A stretch of DNA of 64,000 nt from Streptomyces chromofuscus (GTDB taxonomy: Bacteria > Actinomycetota > Actinomycetes > Streptomycetales > Streptomycetaceae). The notes under the pieces were generated by a model. That model was given only the letters and a program-made list of their open reading frames with translations, ran no database searches and had not been told where the DNA came from. Shown here in pieces: positions 15,834-24,694 of this stretch. The first letter of the stretch is position 1, and the number at the start of each line of letters is the position of its first letter. A program made the position numbers and the translations under genes. Location of the stretch: NCBI RefSeq assembly GCF_015160875.1, contig NZ_CP063374.1:2418001-2482000 (forward strand), written 5' to 3'.

Positions 15834-17408
15834 CTATCGGGTCGGCGACGCCGTCCGGGTACTCGGAATGATCATCAGCTGCTCGGCCACGAACCGGCAG
15901 GCTGCCTCCAGCCCTTCGAGGCCGAGCAACCGGCTGCGCGGCCAGGCCACCCGCTCCGTACCGGCCGCCGACAACTGTGCGCACCGGCGACCGAGCCAGG
16001 AGGTGTCGAGGCCGAGATACTCCGCCGTCGCCGCAAGGCGCTGTCCAGCCTGCTCGGCCGCTGTGGCCGAGTGGTGGCTGACGTGGCCGGTCACATCGGC
16101 GAACGTCCGCAGGGCTCCCGGCCGCGCGGTGACCGCGAGGTGGGACGCCCCCTCGGTCCGTACCCAAGAGGCGATGACAGCGCGGCGCCCGGGAGAGAGG
16201 GCGAAACCGTCAGTGTGCGCGAAGCCTCCGTCGTCGGTCACCCAGGTGCGGATGCCGAAGGACTCCATGAGCGCGATGGCGAGGAACAGCAGAACGCGCT
16301 CGTACGCCGGCGAGGCGGCGACCGCCGCCTCGGGGACGCAGAACCCCCGGCCGCTGGTACCGCCAGTACGCCGGGGTGTCATTCGTTCGAGGTAGCGGTA
16401 CTTGTGCCGGAAGAACAGCCATGTGGCGGCCTCCTCCCCGCGCTGTTCCCTGGTCCAGAAGACGGGTGCGTCGCCAAGGTGGTCATGGTGGCCCAGGATG
16501 TACCGGGCGGCGGTCTCCGAGCCGATCAGCATCCGGGAGACTTCGGTCAGGCCCTGGTCGGAGGCAGCTGGTGAGCCTGGGGAAACAGTGAGCGACGCCA
16601 GCGATGTGTACAGGGCTTGGTCGTCGCCGAGCAGTGCCGCCTCGAAGCCGGACACGGCCCAGAGGATGCCGTAGGTCAGGTCGTCCAGTTCGTACGCGGC
16701 GGGGATGTCGACCGGGGTGGAGGCGGTGGCGCGTACGCCGCTCGGTCGGGCGTCGGTGACGAACTGCCGGACCGCCCCGTCCACCGTGCGGTTCGCGACG
16801 ACGAGCGCGCGCATCGGCATGGTGCGCCAGGCATCCAGCTCCGGGCGGGAGTCGAGCCTCAGGCTGTCCCCGAGGAAGGAGGCCGCGGGAAGCGTCAGCA
16901 CAGGAAGCGCCGTCGTCGGGACGGACCGGCCGGCGGGTAAAAGAAGCTGGCCCGGGCCTTCGGGCAGCGCCGCGTACCCACGGGCTCCGGTACCCGCCTT
17001 TTCCGGTCGACCCGTGGAGTCCGGGACGTGCGGATCGGCCGTGGGCAGGAGCCCGAGCAGCTCCTCCGGAACTCCCAGCGCATCGGTCCACTGGACGAAC
17101 TGCCGTCGGTCGCGGATCTGCTTGAGCCCGCGTTCCAGCCTGCTGACCTCGGCCTGGTCGATGCGGACCATCCGCGCCACGCCGGCCTGGGAGAGGCCCG
17201 TGTGCTTCCTGAACAGCTTGACGACGGTACCGAGTTCCCATGCGGCCACGGCTCGCCGGACCGTCGGATCACGCCAGAATGCCGGGTCCGCCCGTCGGAC
17301 GGTCGGCCCGTCCTGGCACGAGGCGCATCGTGTACCGGCGTTGAAGCGGCTGAGAAGGGCACCGCAACGCGTACACCGCCGCTGTCCGCTGTCGACCGTG
17401 GTCGGCAT
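15834..17408 (-). CDS. XRE-family regulator with N-terminal zinc finger
   Basis: A 524-residue protein. Residues about 10-30 form a zinc finger ([20 protein letters not shown], with the last Cys following). A helix-turn-helix follows: [20 protein letters not shown]. The long C-terminal part resembles the sensor halves of Streptomyces regulators that sit beside biosynthetic clusters; I cannot name its ligand. ATG at 17408 is preceded by GAGGGAG. It is divergent from the cluster starting at 17556, with 147 bp between, and is the obvious candidate for its control. Confidence 0.85.
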   Translation of the reverse strand: MPTTVDSGQRRCTRCGALLSRFNAGTRCASCQDGPTVRRADPAFWRDPTVRRAVAAWELGTVVKLFRKHTGLSQAGVARMVRIDQAEVSRLERGLKQIRDRRQFVQWTDALGVPEELLGLLPTADPHVPDSTGRPEKAGTGARGYAALPEGPGQLLLPAGRSVPTTALPVLTLPAASFLGDSLRLDSRPELDAWRTMPMRALVVANRTVDGAVRQFVTDARPSGVRATASTPVDIPAAYELDDLTYGILWAVSGFEAALLGDDQALYTSLASLTVSPGSPAASDQGLTEVSRMLIGSETAARYILGHHDHLGDAPVFWTREQRGEEAATWLFFRHKYRYLERMTPRRTGGTSGRGFCVPEAAVAASPAYERVLLFLAIALMESFGIRTWVTDDGGFAHTDGFALSPGRRAVIASWVRTEGASHLAVTARPGALRTFADVTGHVSHHSATAAEQAGQRLAATAEYLGLDTSWLGRRCAQLSAAGTERVAWPRSRLLGLEGLEAACRFVAEQLMIIPSTRTASPTR

Positions 17409-17555
17409 TCTCCCTCGCTGTGCGATCACCCGGACACGTTCCGCTGATGGGGCTCATAAACACTCATAGGCGTGGGCCTGCGTGGCGGCCATCGTGGTGG
17501 AGCACCGCCGACCGGAGCCGCGTGCCGCGACTCCCCGGACGTGAGGATCCGACCC
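17409..17555. promoter_or_regulatory. Divergent promoter region of the regulator and the peptide cluster
   Basis: This 147-bp region separates the XRE gene from the first cluster gene. It must hold the cluster promoter. I see no clear -35/-10 pair or strong inverted repeat; the AT-richest part is around 17450-17470 (CATAAACACTCATAGG). Confidence 0.5.
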
Positions 17556-18317
17556 GTGACCTCCCTGACCCTGCCACCCCGGCCTCCCGGTTCGCCGCCG
17601 CTCGCCCATGCCTGGCAGACGCTGGCGGACGGGCTGCTGACCCAGCGGCTCCACCTCCATCTCGACGAATGGCGGGCTGCCGTCGCCGAGGAGAAGGCGC
17701 TGCCGGACGTGCCGGGCGCCGATGTCTCCATGCTGGCCCAGCGCCCGTCTCCGCTGCTGGCAAGCGACGAGTCCGCGAGGGCGCTGCTGGAGGACGCCGG
17801 GCTCCGCTTCTGGTGGGAGCTGCCCCAGCGGCACGGAGCGGAGTCGCGGAACCAGTGCGGGGCACTTCACCGCGCCGCCGACACCGCTGCCCAGAATGTC
17901 CTCGCCGGACAGCCCGGGGCTGCCTGGTCCGACGCAATGCACGCCGGCAGCGCCGCCGCCGCGTGGTGGGTGGGCTTCTTCGCGGTCATCCGCCACCGCG
18001 GGGTACACCACATCACGCTGGAACCGCACCCGGGCCCGCTCCATGAGCGGGCCCTGGGCACGGCCGTGGGCGTCGTGGCCCACGGCATGGCCACGCGGGT
18101 GCTGGAGACGGCGCTGCGCGACTCCGACGACGACCCGGCCCTCCGCGCCGCGTACTGCCGCGCCATCGAGGCCGGCGTCTGCGGCGAGCCCGAGCTGCCC
18201 AGCCTCGTGGACGAGTTGGCGGAGCTCCGGCTCGTGGACCTGGTGTCCACCACGGCCCGCTGGCGAGGCCGATTCACCAAGTACGCCGGCGGCACCGGGG
18301 CGGGGCAGGTCGAATGA
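17556..18317 (+). CDS. Hypothetical protein, first gene of the peptide/phosphonate-like cluster
   Basis: A 253-residue protein I cannot assign. It is largely helical, with a Trp-rich middle (RFWWELPQRHG, AAAAWWVGFFAVIRHRGVHH) but no clear membrane segment. GTG at 17556 is preceded by GAGG 9 bp away; earlier in-frame starts would run into the promoter region. Its stop overlaps the next gene by 4 nt (ATGA). Strict coupling with the cluster suggests a dedicated role, possibly substrate binding or an accessory subunit. Confidence 0.7.
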   Translation: MTSLTLPPRPPGSPPLAHAWQTLADGLLTQRLHLHLDEWRAAVAEEKALPDVPGADVSMLAQRPSPLLASDESARALLEDAGLRFWWELPQRHGAESRNQCGALHRAADTAAQNVLAGQPGAAWSDAMHAGSAAAAWWVGFFAVIRHRGVHHITLEPHPGPLHERALGTAVGVVAHGMATRVLETALRDSDDDPALRAAYCRAIEAGVCGEPELPSLVDELAELRLVDLVSTTARWRGRFTKYAGGTGAGQVE

Positions 18318-19000
18318 ACCACCGTTATCCGTTCATCGTCATCGAAGGACTCGACGGCACCGGCAAGACGACGCTGCGCAAGGGCCTGTTCCGGCTCTGG
18401 GAGGGGCTCTACGGCGTCACCCCGCTGTGCGTGCTCACCACCAACTTCCTCGCCGCCGACCACGCCGCTGCCATCGTCAACGGCAAGTACCAGCCGAACG
18501 CCGGGAACCGTGACGCCTACCTGTCCGCGATCGCGGCGGACAAGCGGGCCACGCTGGATCGCCTCGTGCTTCCCCAGCGACCGGCCCGGCCCGTGATCGC
18601 GGATCGCTGGCTCCTCAGCGAGCTGGCCTTCTTCGCCGTGAAGCACGGCATGAGGGCGCCGGAGACGTACGGGGCGCTGGCCGCGCACCTCACCGTGGCC
18701 CCGGATCTCACGCTCGTCCTGGACCTGGAGACCGACGCCTCAATGAGCCGGGCGCAGGCCCGACAGGGGGACGCCGTCCGGGCCGACTGGGACGTGCACG
18801 ACGTCCAGAGCAGGGTTCGCGAGACCTACGAGGCCGTGGTCACGAAGCCCGACGAGTTCCCGCTCCTCGGCGACGTGGTCCGCCTGGACGCCCGCCGGGC
18901 CAGGTCCGAGGTGCTGCTTACCGCCTGGGACGTACTGCGCGAACGGCAGCTGGTGCCGTCGCTCGCCGCCCACGCGGAAGGAGGAGAGACCCATGGCTGA
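18314..19000 (+). CDS. Thymidylate-kinase-like P-loop kinase
   Basis: A 228-residue protein with the P-loop FIVIEGLDGTGKTT at the N-terminus and VIADRWLLSELAF, matching the DR(Y/W) motif of dTMP kinases. The lid-like segment (SRAQARQGDAVRADWD) is present. Housekeeping dTMP kinase lies elsewhere in such genomes, so this copy probably phosphorylates a pathway intermediate or a nucleotide donor. It overlaps its neighbours by 4 and 8 nt. The substrate cannot be read from sequence. Confidence 0.85.
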   Translation: MNHRYPFIVIEGLDGTGKTTLRKGLFRLWEGLYGVTPLCVLTTNFLAADHAAAIVNGKYQPNAGNRDAYLSAIAADKRATLDRLVLPQRPARPVIADRWLLSELAFFAVKHGMRAPETYGALAAHLTVAPDLTLVLDLETDASMSRAQARQGDAVRADWDVHDVQSRVRETYEAVVTKPDEFPLLGDVVRLDARRARSEVLLTAWDVLRERQLVPSLAAHAEGGETHG

Positions 19001-19862
19001 CGGCACGAACACGACGCGTCTGCGCCAGGCCCTCGACGACAGCGAGCGGAAGCACCCGCTCCTTGCGATCGGTGCGGTGAACGCGCTCGCCGCGCACGTC
19101 GCGGCGGAAGCGGGCTTCGACGCCCTGTGGGTGAGCGGTCTGGAGGTGTCCGCTGCCTCCGGGCTGCCGGACGCCAACGTCCTGGGCCCCCGGGATCTGT
19201 CCGACGTGGTCGCCTCGCTCGGCCGTGTCACCGAACTGCCTGTCGTCGTGGACATCGACAACGCGGGTGGCTCGGGGCGCACGGCGGAGCGGTTCGCGTA
19301 CGACCTGATGCGCGCGGGAGCCGCGGCCGTGTGTGTCGAGGACAGCGCGTACCCGAAGTGCAACAGCTTCGCCGCCCACCGTACCCAGAGCCTCGCCGAC
19401 CGGGACCTGCTGTGCGAGCAGGTGGGGCGCATACGGAAAACCGCCGGTGACGGCCTCGTGGTCGTGGACCGCACCGAGGCCCTGATCGCCGGCGCGGACA
19501 TGACCACGGCGATCGCCCGCGCCGAGGCATACGCCGGGGCCGGAGCGGATGCGATCCTCATCCACTCCAAGGACGCGACCGGTGACCAGGCGCGGACCAT
19601 CGGACGTGCGTGGAGCCACGTCGTGCCGCTGGTCAGCGTGCCCACGGCGTTCCCCGACCTGAGCGCCGCCGAACTCGGCGAGGCCGGCTTCCGCCTCTGC
19701 ATCTACGCGAACCAGCTCAGCCGTGCCGCCCTCGCGGGTATGCGCACCGCCGCCCGTCAGTTCCGGCGCGGAGGGAGCTTCCGCTCCACCGTCGCGGGGT
19801 CCCTCGCGGAGGTCGGCGACCTGATGCGCGTCGGCGAACCGGAGGCGCTGTCGTGCCTCTGA
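18993..19862 (+). CDS. PEP mutase/isocitrate lyase superfamily enzyme, PepM-like
   Basis: A 289-residue (alpha/beta)8 protein. It keeps most residues of phosphoenolpyruvate mutase: SGLEVSAASGLPDAN with D60, DIDN (D87, D89), the signature EDSAYPKCNSF (E116, D117, K122, N124, S125), R160 and H191 in IHSK. True PepM has EDK; here the Lys is Ser118. PepM converts phosphoenolpyruvate to phosphonopyruvate, the entry to nearly all phosphonates. The NS pair separates it from methylisocitrate lyases. No phosphonopyruvate decarboxylase is nearby, but a 2-hydroxyacid dehydrogenase is. Activity with the Lys-to-Ser change is unproven. Confidence 0.85.
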   Translation: MADGTNTTRLRQALDDSERKHPLLAIGAVNALAAHVAAEAGFDALWVSGLEVSAASGLPDANVLGPRDLSDVVASLGRVTELPVVVDIDNAGGSGRTAERFAYDLMRAGAAAVCVEDSAYPKCNSFAAHRTQSLADRDLLCEQVGRIRKTAGDGLVVVDRTEALIAGADMTTAIARAEAYAGAGADAILIHSKDATGDQARTIGRAWSHVVPLVSVPTAFPDLSAAELGEAGFRLCIYANQLSRAALAGMRTAARQFRRGGSFRSTVAGSLAEVGDLMRVGEPEALSCL

Positions 19863-20323
19863 CGCCCGAACTGCCTCGGATCAGTGTCTCCGTGAAGGCG
19901 GCGATCGTGCGTAACGGCGCTGTCCTGCTGCTGTCGTACGACGACGATGCCGGGTTCCACTACAACCTCCCGGGCGGCAAGGCCCAGGTCGGCGAGGACC
20001 TGCGCCAGGCCGTGAACCGAAAGGTCGCGCAGGAGACCGGCCTCCAGGTCGTGGCCCGGCGTCTGCTGTGCGTCGTCGAGTACGTCCCCGAGTCGTGGCA
20101 GGGCGAGTTTGGGGACGTACAGAAAATTCAGTTCAACTTCCTCGCCGAGCAGGTGGACGACGCCGAGCCGCACATGCCGGAACCGCCGGACCCCATCCAG
20201 GTGGGCTTCGAGTGGGTTCCGCTGGAACGTCTGAATGACGTGTACCTGCTGCCCCGGATCAACCGCCCGCTGTCGGCAGCGTTGAGCGGGGAACTCGCCG
20301 ACACCTTCGTGGACAGGTGGTGA
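19853..20323 (+). CDS. Nudix-fold protein with degenerate Nudix box
   Basis: A 156-residue protein with the Nudix frame GGKAQVGEDLRQAVNRKVAQETGL. Compared with GX5EX7REUXEEXGU, the first box Glu after Arg is Lys, and the EE pair is QE. One metal ligand survives. It may be a weak hydrolase or a non-catalytic binder. GTG at 19853 overlaps the PepM-like gene by 10 nt. Within this cluster it could remove a nucleotide from an intermediate, pairing with the nucleotidyltransferase downstream; this is inference. Confidence 0.75.
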   Translation: MPLTPELPRISVSVKAAIVRNGAVLLLSYDDDAGFHYNLPGGKAQVGEDLRQAVNRKVAQETGLQVVARRLLCVVEYVPESWQGEFGDVQKIQFNFLAEQVDDAEPHMPEPPDPIQVGFEWVPLERLNDVYLLPRINRPLSAALSGELADTFVDRW

Positions 20324-20328
20324 CCTTC

Positions 20329-20994
20329 ATGGATCCGACGCTGAAGGATCTGCGGGAGTGGCTGCTGCGGGAACACTCCGGGACGGTCTGTGCCGACCGG
20401 CTCCACGTGATCGCCAATGAGCTCGCCGACATGACCGCGCGCGGTCTACCGGGAGCCGTGGTCGAACTCGGCTGCTACAGGGGCGCGATGGCCCTCTGGA
20501 TCCGTAGCGTGCTCGACTCGCTGGGCGACCGCGACCGCGAGATCCACGTCTACGACTCCTTCCAGGGCATGCCCGCGCCCGACGCCGAGGACTCGGACCA
20601 TCTGGCGGCGGGCGAGCTCCGGTCTTCCCCGGACGACGTGCACGCCACGCATGCGGCTTGGGGCAGGCCGGCGCCGGTCATCCATCCCGGGTGGTTCGAC
20701 GAGACCCTTCCCAAGGAGCTGCCCGACGAGATCGCGTTCGCCTACCTGGACGGCGACTTCTACGACTCGACCCTCACCGGACTCACGCACTGTGTCACCC
20801 GCCTGGTGCCGACGGGTGTGTTGCTCGTCGACGACTACGCGGACACTGCGGTCAATCCGCGGGCCTGGGACGGGCTCCCGGGGGTGAAGCGCGCCTGCGA
20901 CGCGTACTTCGGCGCGCCGTCGCCCGTGACCGTCGTCGTCGGCGAGGGTGATCTCGCCTTCGGCCGGTACGAGAAGGCGGAGTCTGTCGGATGA
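20329..20994 (+). CDS. TylF/MycF-like O-methyltransferase
   Basis: A 221-residue SAM-dependent methyltransferase of the TylF type: VVELGCYRGAMALWI (SAM-binding motif I), YDSFQGMP, and AYLDGDFYDSTLTGL followed by LVDDYADTA, the Mg2+-binding Asp-rich region typical of macrocin O-methyltransferases. It would methylate a hydroxyl, with Mg2+ holding the acceptor oxygens. ATG at 20329 has GGACAGGTGG just upstream and was preferred to GTG 20317 inside the previous gene. The next gene overlaps by 4 nt. Confidence 0.85.
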   Translation: MDPTLKDLREWLLREHSGTVCADRLHVIANELADMTARGLPGAVVELGCYRGAMALWIRSVLDSLGDRDREIHVYDSFQGMPAPDAEDSDHLAAGELRSSPDDVHATHAAWGRPAPVIHPGWFDETLPKELPDEIAFAYLDGDFYDSTLTGLTHCVTRLVPTGVLLVDDYADTAVNPRAWDGLPGVKRACDAYFGAPSPVTVVVGEGDLAFGRYEKAESVG

Positions 20995-21914
20995 GCGCAG
21001 TCCTCGTGGTGCGCGGAGCGGCGGACTCGAGGGCGATCCGCCGCGCGCTGCCCGGCGTTCTTGTGCACGACTTGCTGAACCTGAACTCGCCTATGCCCGC
21101 CGACACGGCCGTGCTCGTCCTGCGTTCAGGCGTCCGACTCGGCGAGCGGGAGCTCGACGCGCTCCCCCGCCTGCGGCACGTCGTACGGACCGGCTCCGGC
21201 ATCGACCACATTGACGTGAGCGCCCTCCGGCACCGTGGCATCGCTCTGCACCGCAACGCCGAGGCCGGCGCGGGCGCCGTGGGCGAGTGGGTCCTCGCCG
21301 CTGCCCTCGCCCTGGCCCGGCGGATCCCCCTGGGTCAGCACGCGCTTCGGCTCGGTCGCCACGAGAAGGAGGCGTGCATGGGAGTGTCGCTCGGCACCCT
21401 GGCCGCAGGCGTCTGGGGCGCGGGCCCGGTGGGGCTGGCGGCCGGCCAGGCCCTCGCTCCACATGTGGGGCGCACGGCCTACGCCGCATGGCCGTCGAAT
21501 CCCTCCGGTCTGCGGGAGGTGCCGCAGGCGGCGCTCATGGAGCAGTCACAAATACACGTGGTCGCTCTGCCACTGCGTGCCACGACCCGGCAGTTCATCG
21601 GCGAGGAATTCCTGGCACGCGTCGCTCCGCAGCAGCCCCTGCTGATCTGCGCCGGACGGCTGGAGACCCTCGATGTCGCCGCCTGCCTGCGGGCGTTGGC
21701 GGACGGTGGGCTCTCAGGTCTCGCCCTGGACCCGGTCGAGCGGGAGCACCTTCCGCTCCTCACCGGCTCCGCGTCGCCGCTCAACCTCTTGGTCTCACCT
21801 CACATTGGCGCCCAACGGACGGACGTGCGCGGCGCGCTGGACCGATGGGCCGTCGATCTCCTCAGGGAGATCACCGCCGACGACAAGATCCTGGTCGAAG
21901 GAGGCCGCCGGTGA
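20991..21914 (+). CDS. D-2-hydroxyacid dehydrogenase family enzyme
   Basis: A 307-residue NAD(P)-dependent dehydrogenase. It has a GAGPVGLAAG nucleotide motif, the catalytic Arg in CAGRLE, the Glu/Asp in ALDPVE and the His in SPHIGAQ, so the active site is complete. The family reduces 2-oxo acids to 2-hydroxy acids. Beside a PepM-like enzyme the natural proposal is phosphonopyruvate reduction to phosphonolactate, which would pull the unfavourable mutase equilibrium forward. It overlaps both neighbours (ATGA, GTGA). The substrate is inferred. Confidence 0.85.
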   Translation: MSAVLVVRGAADSRAIRRALPGVLVHDLLNLNSPMPADTAVLVLRSGVRLGERELDALPRLRHVVRTGSGIDHIDVSALRHRGIALHRNAEAGAGAVGEWVLAAALALARRIPLGQHALRLGRHEKEACMGVSLGTLAAGVWGAGPVGLAAGQALAPHVGRTAYAAWPSNPSGLREVPQAALMEQSQIHVVALPLRATTRQFIGEEFLARVAPQQPLLICAGRLETLDVAACLRALADGGLSGLALDPVEREHLPLLTGSASPLNLLVSPHIGAQRTDVRGALDRWAVDLLREITADDKILVEGGRR

Positions 21915-22777
21915 ACCCATCAGCACAGCTGCGCCGGGAGATCGCTGACAGAGTCGCCCGGGAGTTGCTCGTCTCGCGTCTGGCTCGTGAGGTCTGGCTG
22001 GAGGGAGCGCTCGCCTGCGGCTTCGCCCACGCGGCGAGCGACGTCGACCTGCGCGGCATCGTGGACGGCGTCCTTCCGGCGTGGGAGTCGCGCATCGTGG
22101 ACGGCGTCCGTATCGACCTCCAGGCGGCGGCGCCGCAGCAGGCGGAGGAACTCCGTCACCTGCTCCGCTCCTTCGACGTCCGCCGCGACGACCTCGGATC
22201 GTTCCGCCGGGTACGCGCCTCGATGCACGACCTCATGTGTCTGCGCACCGCTCTCTCGTACGGCTCCGGACGCTGGGATCCGGTGCTCGATCCCGGGGAG
22301 CGCCGGGGCTACCGACGCTGGGCGGTCGCCGACCAGGCCGAGGTCGCGGCGAGTCTCGCCGAGGACCTGACCGGCCTCGTCGAGGACGGCCTGGCCGAAC
22401 CCGCCGACGTCGTGTGCCGGAAGCTGGAGATCTGCCTCACCGCGCTCGAGTGCGCGGCGGCCGGCCATCCGGTCCTGGGCGACAAGTGGCTGCCGCTGCT
22501 TGCCGGCGCGCCGTTCGGTCCGCCGATCCACCCGGCCCGCGCGGAGACGTGGGAGTGGTTCCGTCCGGTTCAGCGACGCGTGGCCAGAGCGCTCCTGGAC
22601 TGCTGGCCCGTCGACGACCCGCTGCAGAAGCCTCCCAACCTGACTGCCCCCAACGCCGGCTGGTTGCCCCAGCGGTACGCCGACGGGTGGTTCCTTCGCC
22701 GCGGCGACGTCCACATCCCCATCACCGGCGGACAGCTTCTCGGGTGGCTGTCCACGGTCTCCACCGATGGCGCGTAG
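21911..22777 (+). CDS. Nucleotidyltransferase-fold protein
   Basis: A 288-residue protein. The N-terminal WLEGALACGFAHAASDVDLRGI fits the polymerase-beta-type G(S/A)...G...SDxDL motif of MNT/KNT nucleotidyltransferases, followed by a second acidic strand VRIDLQAA. The C-terminal 170 residues are helical with several Trp. It may activate or adenylylate a pathway intermediate. GTG at 21911 overlaps the dehydrogenase stop by 4 nt. The first Ser of the GS motif is replaced by Ala, which weakens but does not exclude catalysis. Confidence 0.75.
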   Translation: MNPSAQLRREIADRVARELLVSRLAREVWLEGALACGFAHAASDVDLRGIVDGVLPAWESRIVDGVRIDLQAAAPQQAEELRHLLRSFDVRRDDLGSFRRVRASMHDLMCLRTALSYGSGRWDPVLDPGERRGYRRWAVADQAEVAASLAEDLTGLVEDGLAEPADVVCRKLEICLTALECAAAGHPVLGDKWLPLLAGAPFGPPIHPARAETWEWFRPVQRRVARALLDCWPVDDPLQKPPNLTAPNAGWLPQRYADGWFLRRGDVHIPITGGQLLGWLSTVSTDGA

Positions 22778-22807
22778 ACCGCGCCCCTCCTCCTCGGGAG
22801 GTCTCTG

Positions 22808-24694
22808 ATGCCCGTCACCCCCCGCACTGCCCCCATCGACCTGGAGAATCTCTACGCCTCGCTGTCAAGCACCGGGCCGGACACGGCCGTCTCCGTCATC
22901 CTCAAGCTCCGCGGGGAGACCTGCGACATCGACTGCCTGTACTGCTTCGAGAAGCGCAAGGAGTCACCGGGCGGCGCCCGGATCAGCGCCGCACAGGTCC
23001 ACCGCCTCGGCTCGATCTTCTCCGGGCGTCCGCTCAGCGTCGAACTCCACGGCGGGGAGCCCCTGACCGCCGACCGGGAACGGATCGCGGAGATCCTCGA
23101 CGCGCTCGCCGCACAGCCGAACGTCATCCGCGTGAGCCTCCAGACCAACGGCCTCCAGCTCGACGACGCCTGGCTGGACCTGTTCGAACGGCACTGCCCG
23201 GAGCTGGAGATCGGCATCTCCCTGGACGGCGACGCGCTCGGGAACTCGTGGCGTGTCGGCTACGACGGCCGCCCCACGTACCCCCGAGTGGTCGAAGCGC
23301 TGGAACTCCTCGGCCGCCGGGAACGCCGCGTCGGCATCATCTGCGCCGTCACCCCGTACGTCCTCGGCCGGGCCTCCGAGGTCATGGAGCACCTCGCCTC
23401 CTTCCCCGCCGTGACGACGGTCAGCCTGGTGCCGTGCTTCGACGCGGCGGTCACCCGGTCGACCACGGTGGCCGGATCCCGTACGCCGACCAGCCGGGCA
23501 CTCCAGCGACGGGCCATCGGCCCCACCGGCCCGGCCTGGGCCGTCACGCCGCGTCAGTACGCCGATTTCGTGCTGGAGGCCGCCCACCACTGGGTCGTCG
23601 ACGGCGTGTTCCGCCACGTCAAGCTGGAGCCCGTCGTCTCCGTCATCCGCCGCCTGAGGGGCCTACAAACCCGTTCGTGCCACTTCTCCGACTTGAAGTG
23701 CGACCACGTCCTCACCCTCTATCCCGATGACCGCCTCGGAAGCTGCGACGAGCTGCCCTGGCCGCAGGCCGGACTGGCCGCGCTCGGCGACATACGCGCT
23801 GAGGCGGATGTGGCCGGCGCCCAGGGCGGCTCTCCCCTGCTTCAGCAGGCACGCTCCCTGGTCACGAAGTGCACGACCTGCGACTACCGCGACACCTGTG
23901 GCGGGGGCTGCCCGGCGGTCCGCCTCCGCTTCGCCGCCGCAGGAGACGAAGACGCGTACTGCGACCACCGCATGCGTCTGATCGACGGCGTCGCAGCCCT
24001 GCTCGCCCAGCCGGATCTCCCGCCCGGTGCCTCCTGTTCCCGAGTGCGCTGGCGTCCCGTCCACCCCAACGACATGCACCACATCGCCGCCTTCCTGGCC
24101 CGCTGGGACGACCCCACCGTGCCCCGCACGCCCGCGCGTCTCCAGGTCAGCGCCAACGGGAACATCAACACGGCCGGCCTCCCCGGCGTCCACGAGGCAG
24201 ACGATCTCGACCCCCACCACCCCCAGTGGTACGAGGGCATCGAGCCCGGCATCCGCCCGATTGTCGACGCGCTCACCGCGGGGTGGAACGCCGTCACCTA
24301 CGACAGCTGCCAGGGCCACGCCTACGCCGACCTCCCCGGAGCCGAGCCCCGGTTCCTCTCGGTCGGCATCCTGCCGCGCGACCGCGCCGAGTACGCGCGT
24401 ACAGCGGTACGCCTGTGCCGTGCCGCCAGCCGAGCCGAGTCCGCCCTGCCCGGGGCGTGTTCGCTGGTTATCGGTCGCAGCGAGCTCACGTGCCGTACCA
24501 CCGGCCGGGTGTATCCGACGCTCGACCTCCATCTCGTACCCGCTGCCGACACCACACCTGCCGAGTGCTTCGAGCACCTCGCCCAAGCCGCGCACGTACT
24601 CACGGATGCCCTGGCCGAGGTCGCCTCTGCCCCGCCGTCCAACTTCTGCGCCTGCGCGACCGAAGCCCACTCCAGCGGTGGAGGCGAGCAGTGA
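22808..24694 (+). CDS. SPASM-type radical SAM peptide-modifying enzyme with extra C-terminal domain
   Basis: A 628-residue protein. The radical SAM cluster ligands are C39, C43 and C46 (CDIDCLYC), followed by ELHGGEP and LQTNG. The SPASM region has eight cysteines (C291, C298, C313, C355, C358, C364, C368, C385), enough for two auxiliary 4Fe-4S clusters, as in enzymes that crosslink or oxidise ribosomal peptides. Residues about 410-628 form an additional domain (YDSCQGHAYADLPG) I do not recognise. CGGGAGG precedes ATG. It overlaps the oxygenase gene by 4 nt. The expected substrate is the peptide encoded at 25501. Confidence 0.92.
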   Translation: MPVTPRTAPIDLENLYASLSSTGPDTAVSVILKLRGETCDIDCLYCFEKRKESPGGARISAAQVHRLGSIFSGRPLSVELHGGEPLTADRERIAEILDALAAQPNVIRVSLQTNGLQLDDAWLDLFERHCPELEIGISLDGDALGNSWRVGYDGRPTYPRVVEALELLGRRERRVGIICAVTPYVLGRASEVMEHLASFPAVTTVSLVPCFDAAVTRSTTVAGSRTPTSRALQRRAIGPTGPAWAVTPRQYADFVLEAAHHWVVDGVFRHVKLEPVVSVIRRLRGLQTRSCHFSDLKCDHVLTLYPDDRLGSCDELPWPQAGLAALGDIRAEADVAGAQGGSPLLQQARSLVTKCTTCDYRDTCGGGCPAVRLRFAAAGDEDAYCDHRMRLIDGVAALLAQPDLPPGASCSRVRWRPVHPNDMHHIAAFLARWDDPTVPRTPARLQVSANGNINTAGLPGVHEADDLDPHHPQWYEGIEPGIRPIVDALTAGWNAVTYDSCQGHAYADLPGAEPRFLSVGILPRDRAEYARTAVRLCRAASRAESALPGACSLVIGRSELTCRTTGRVYPTLDLHLVPAADTTPAECFEHLAQAAHVLTDALAEVASAPPSNFCACATEAHSSGGGEQ

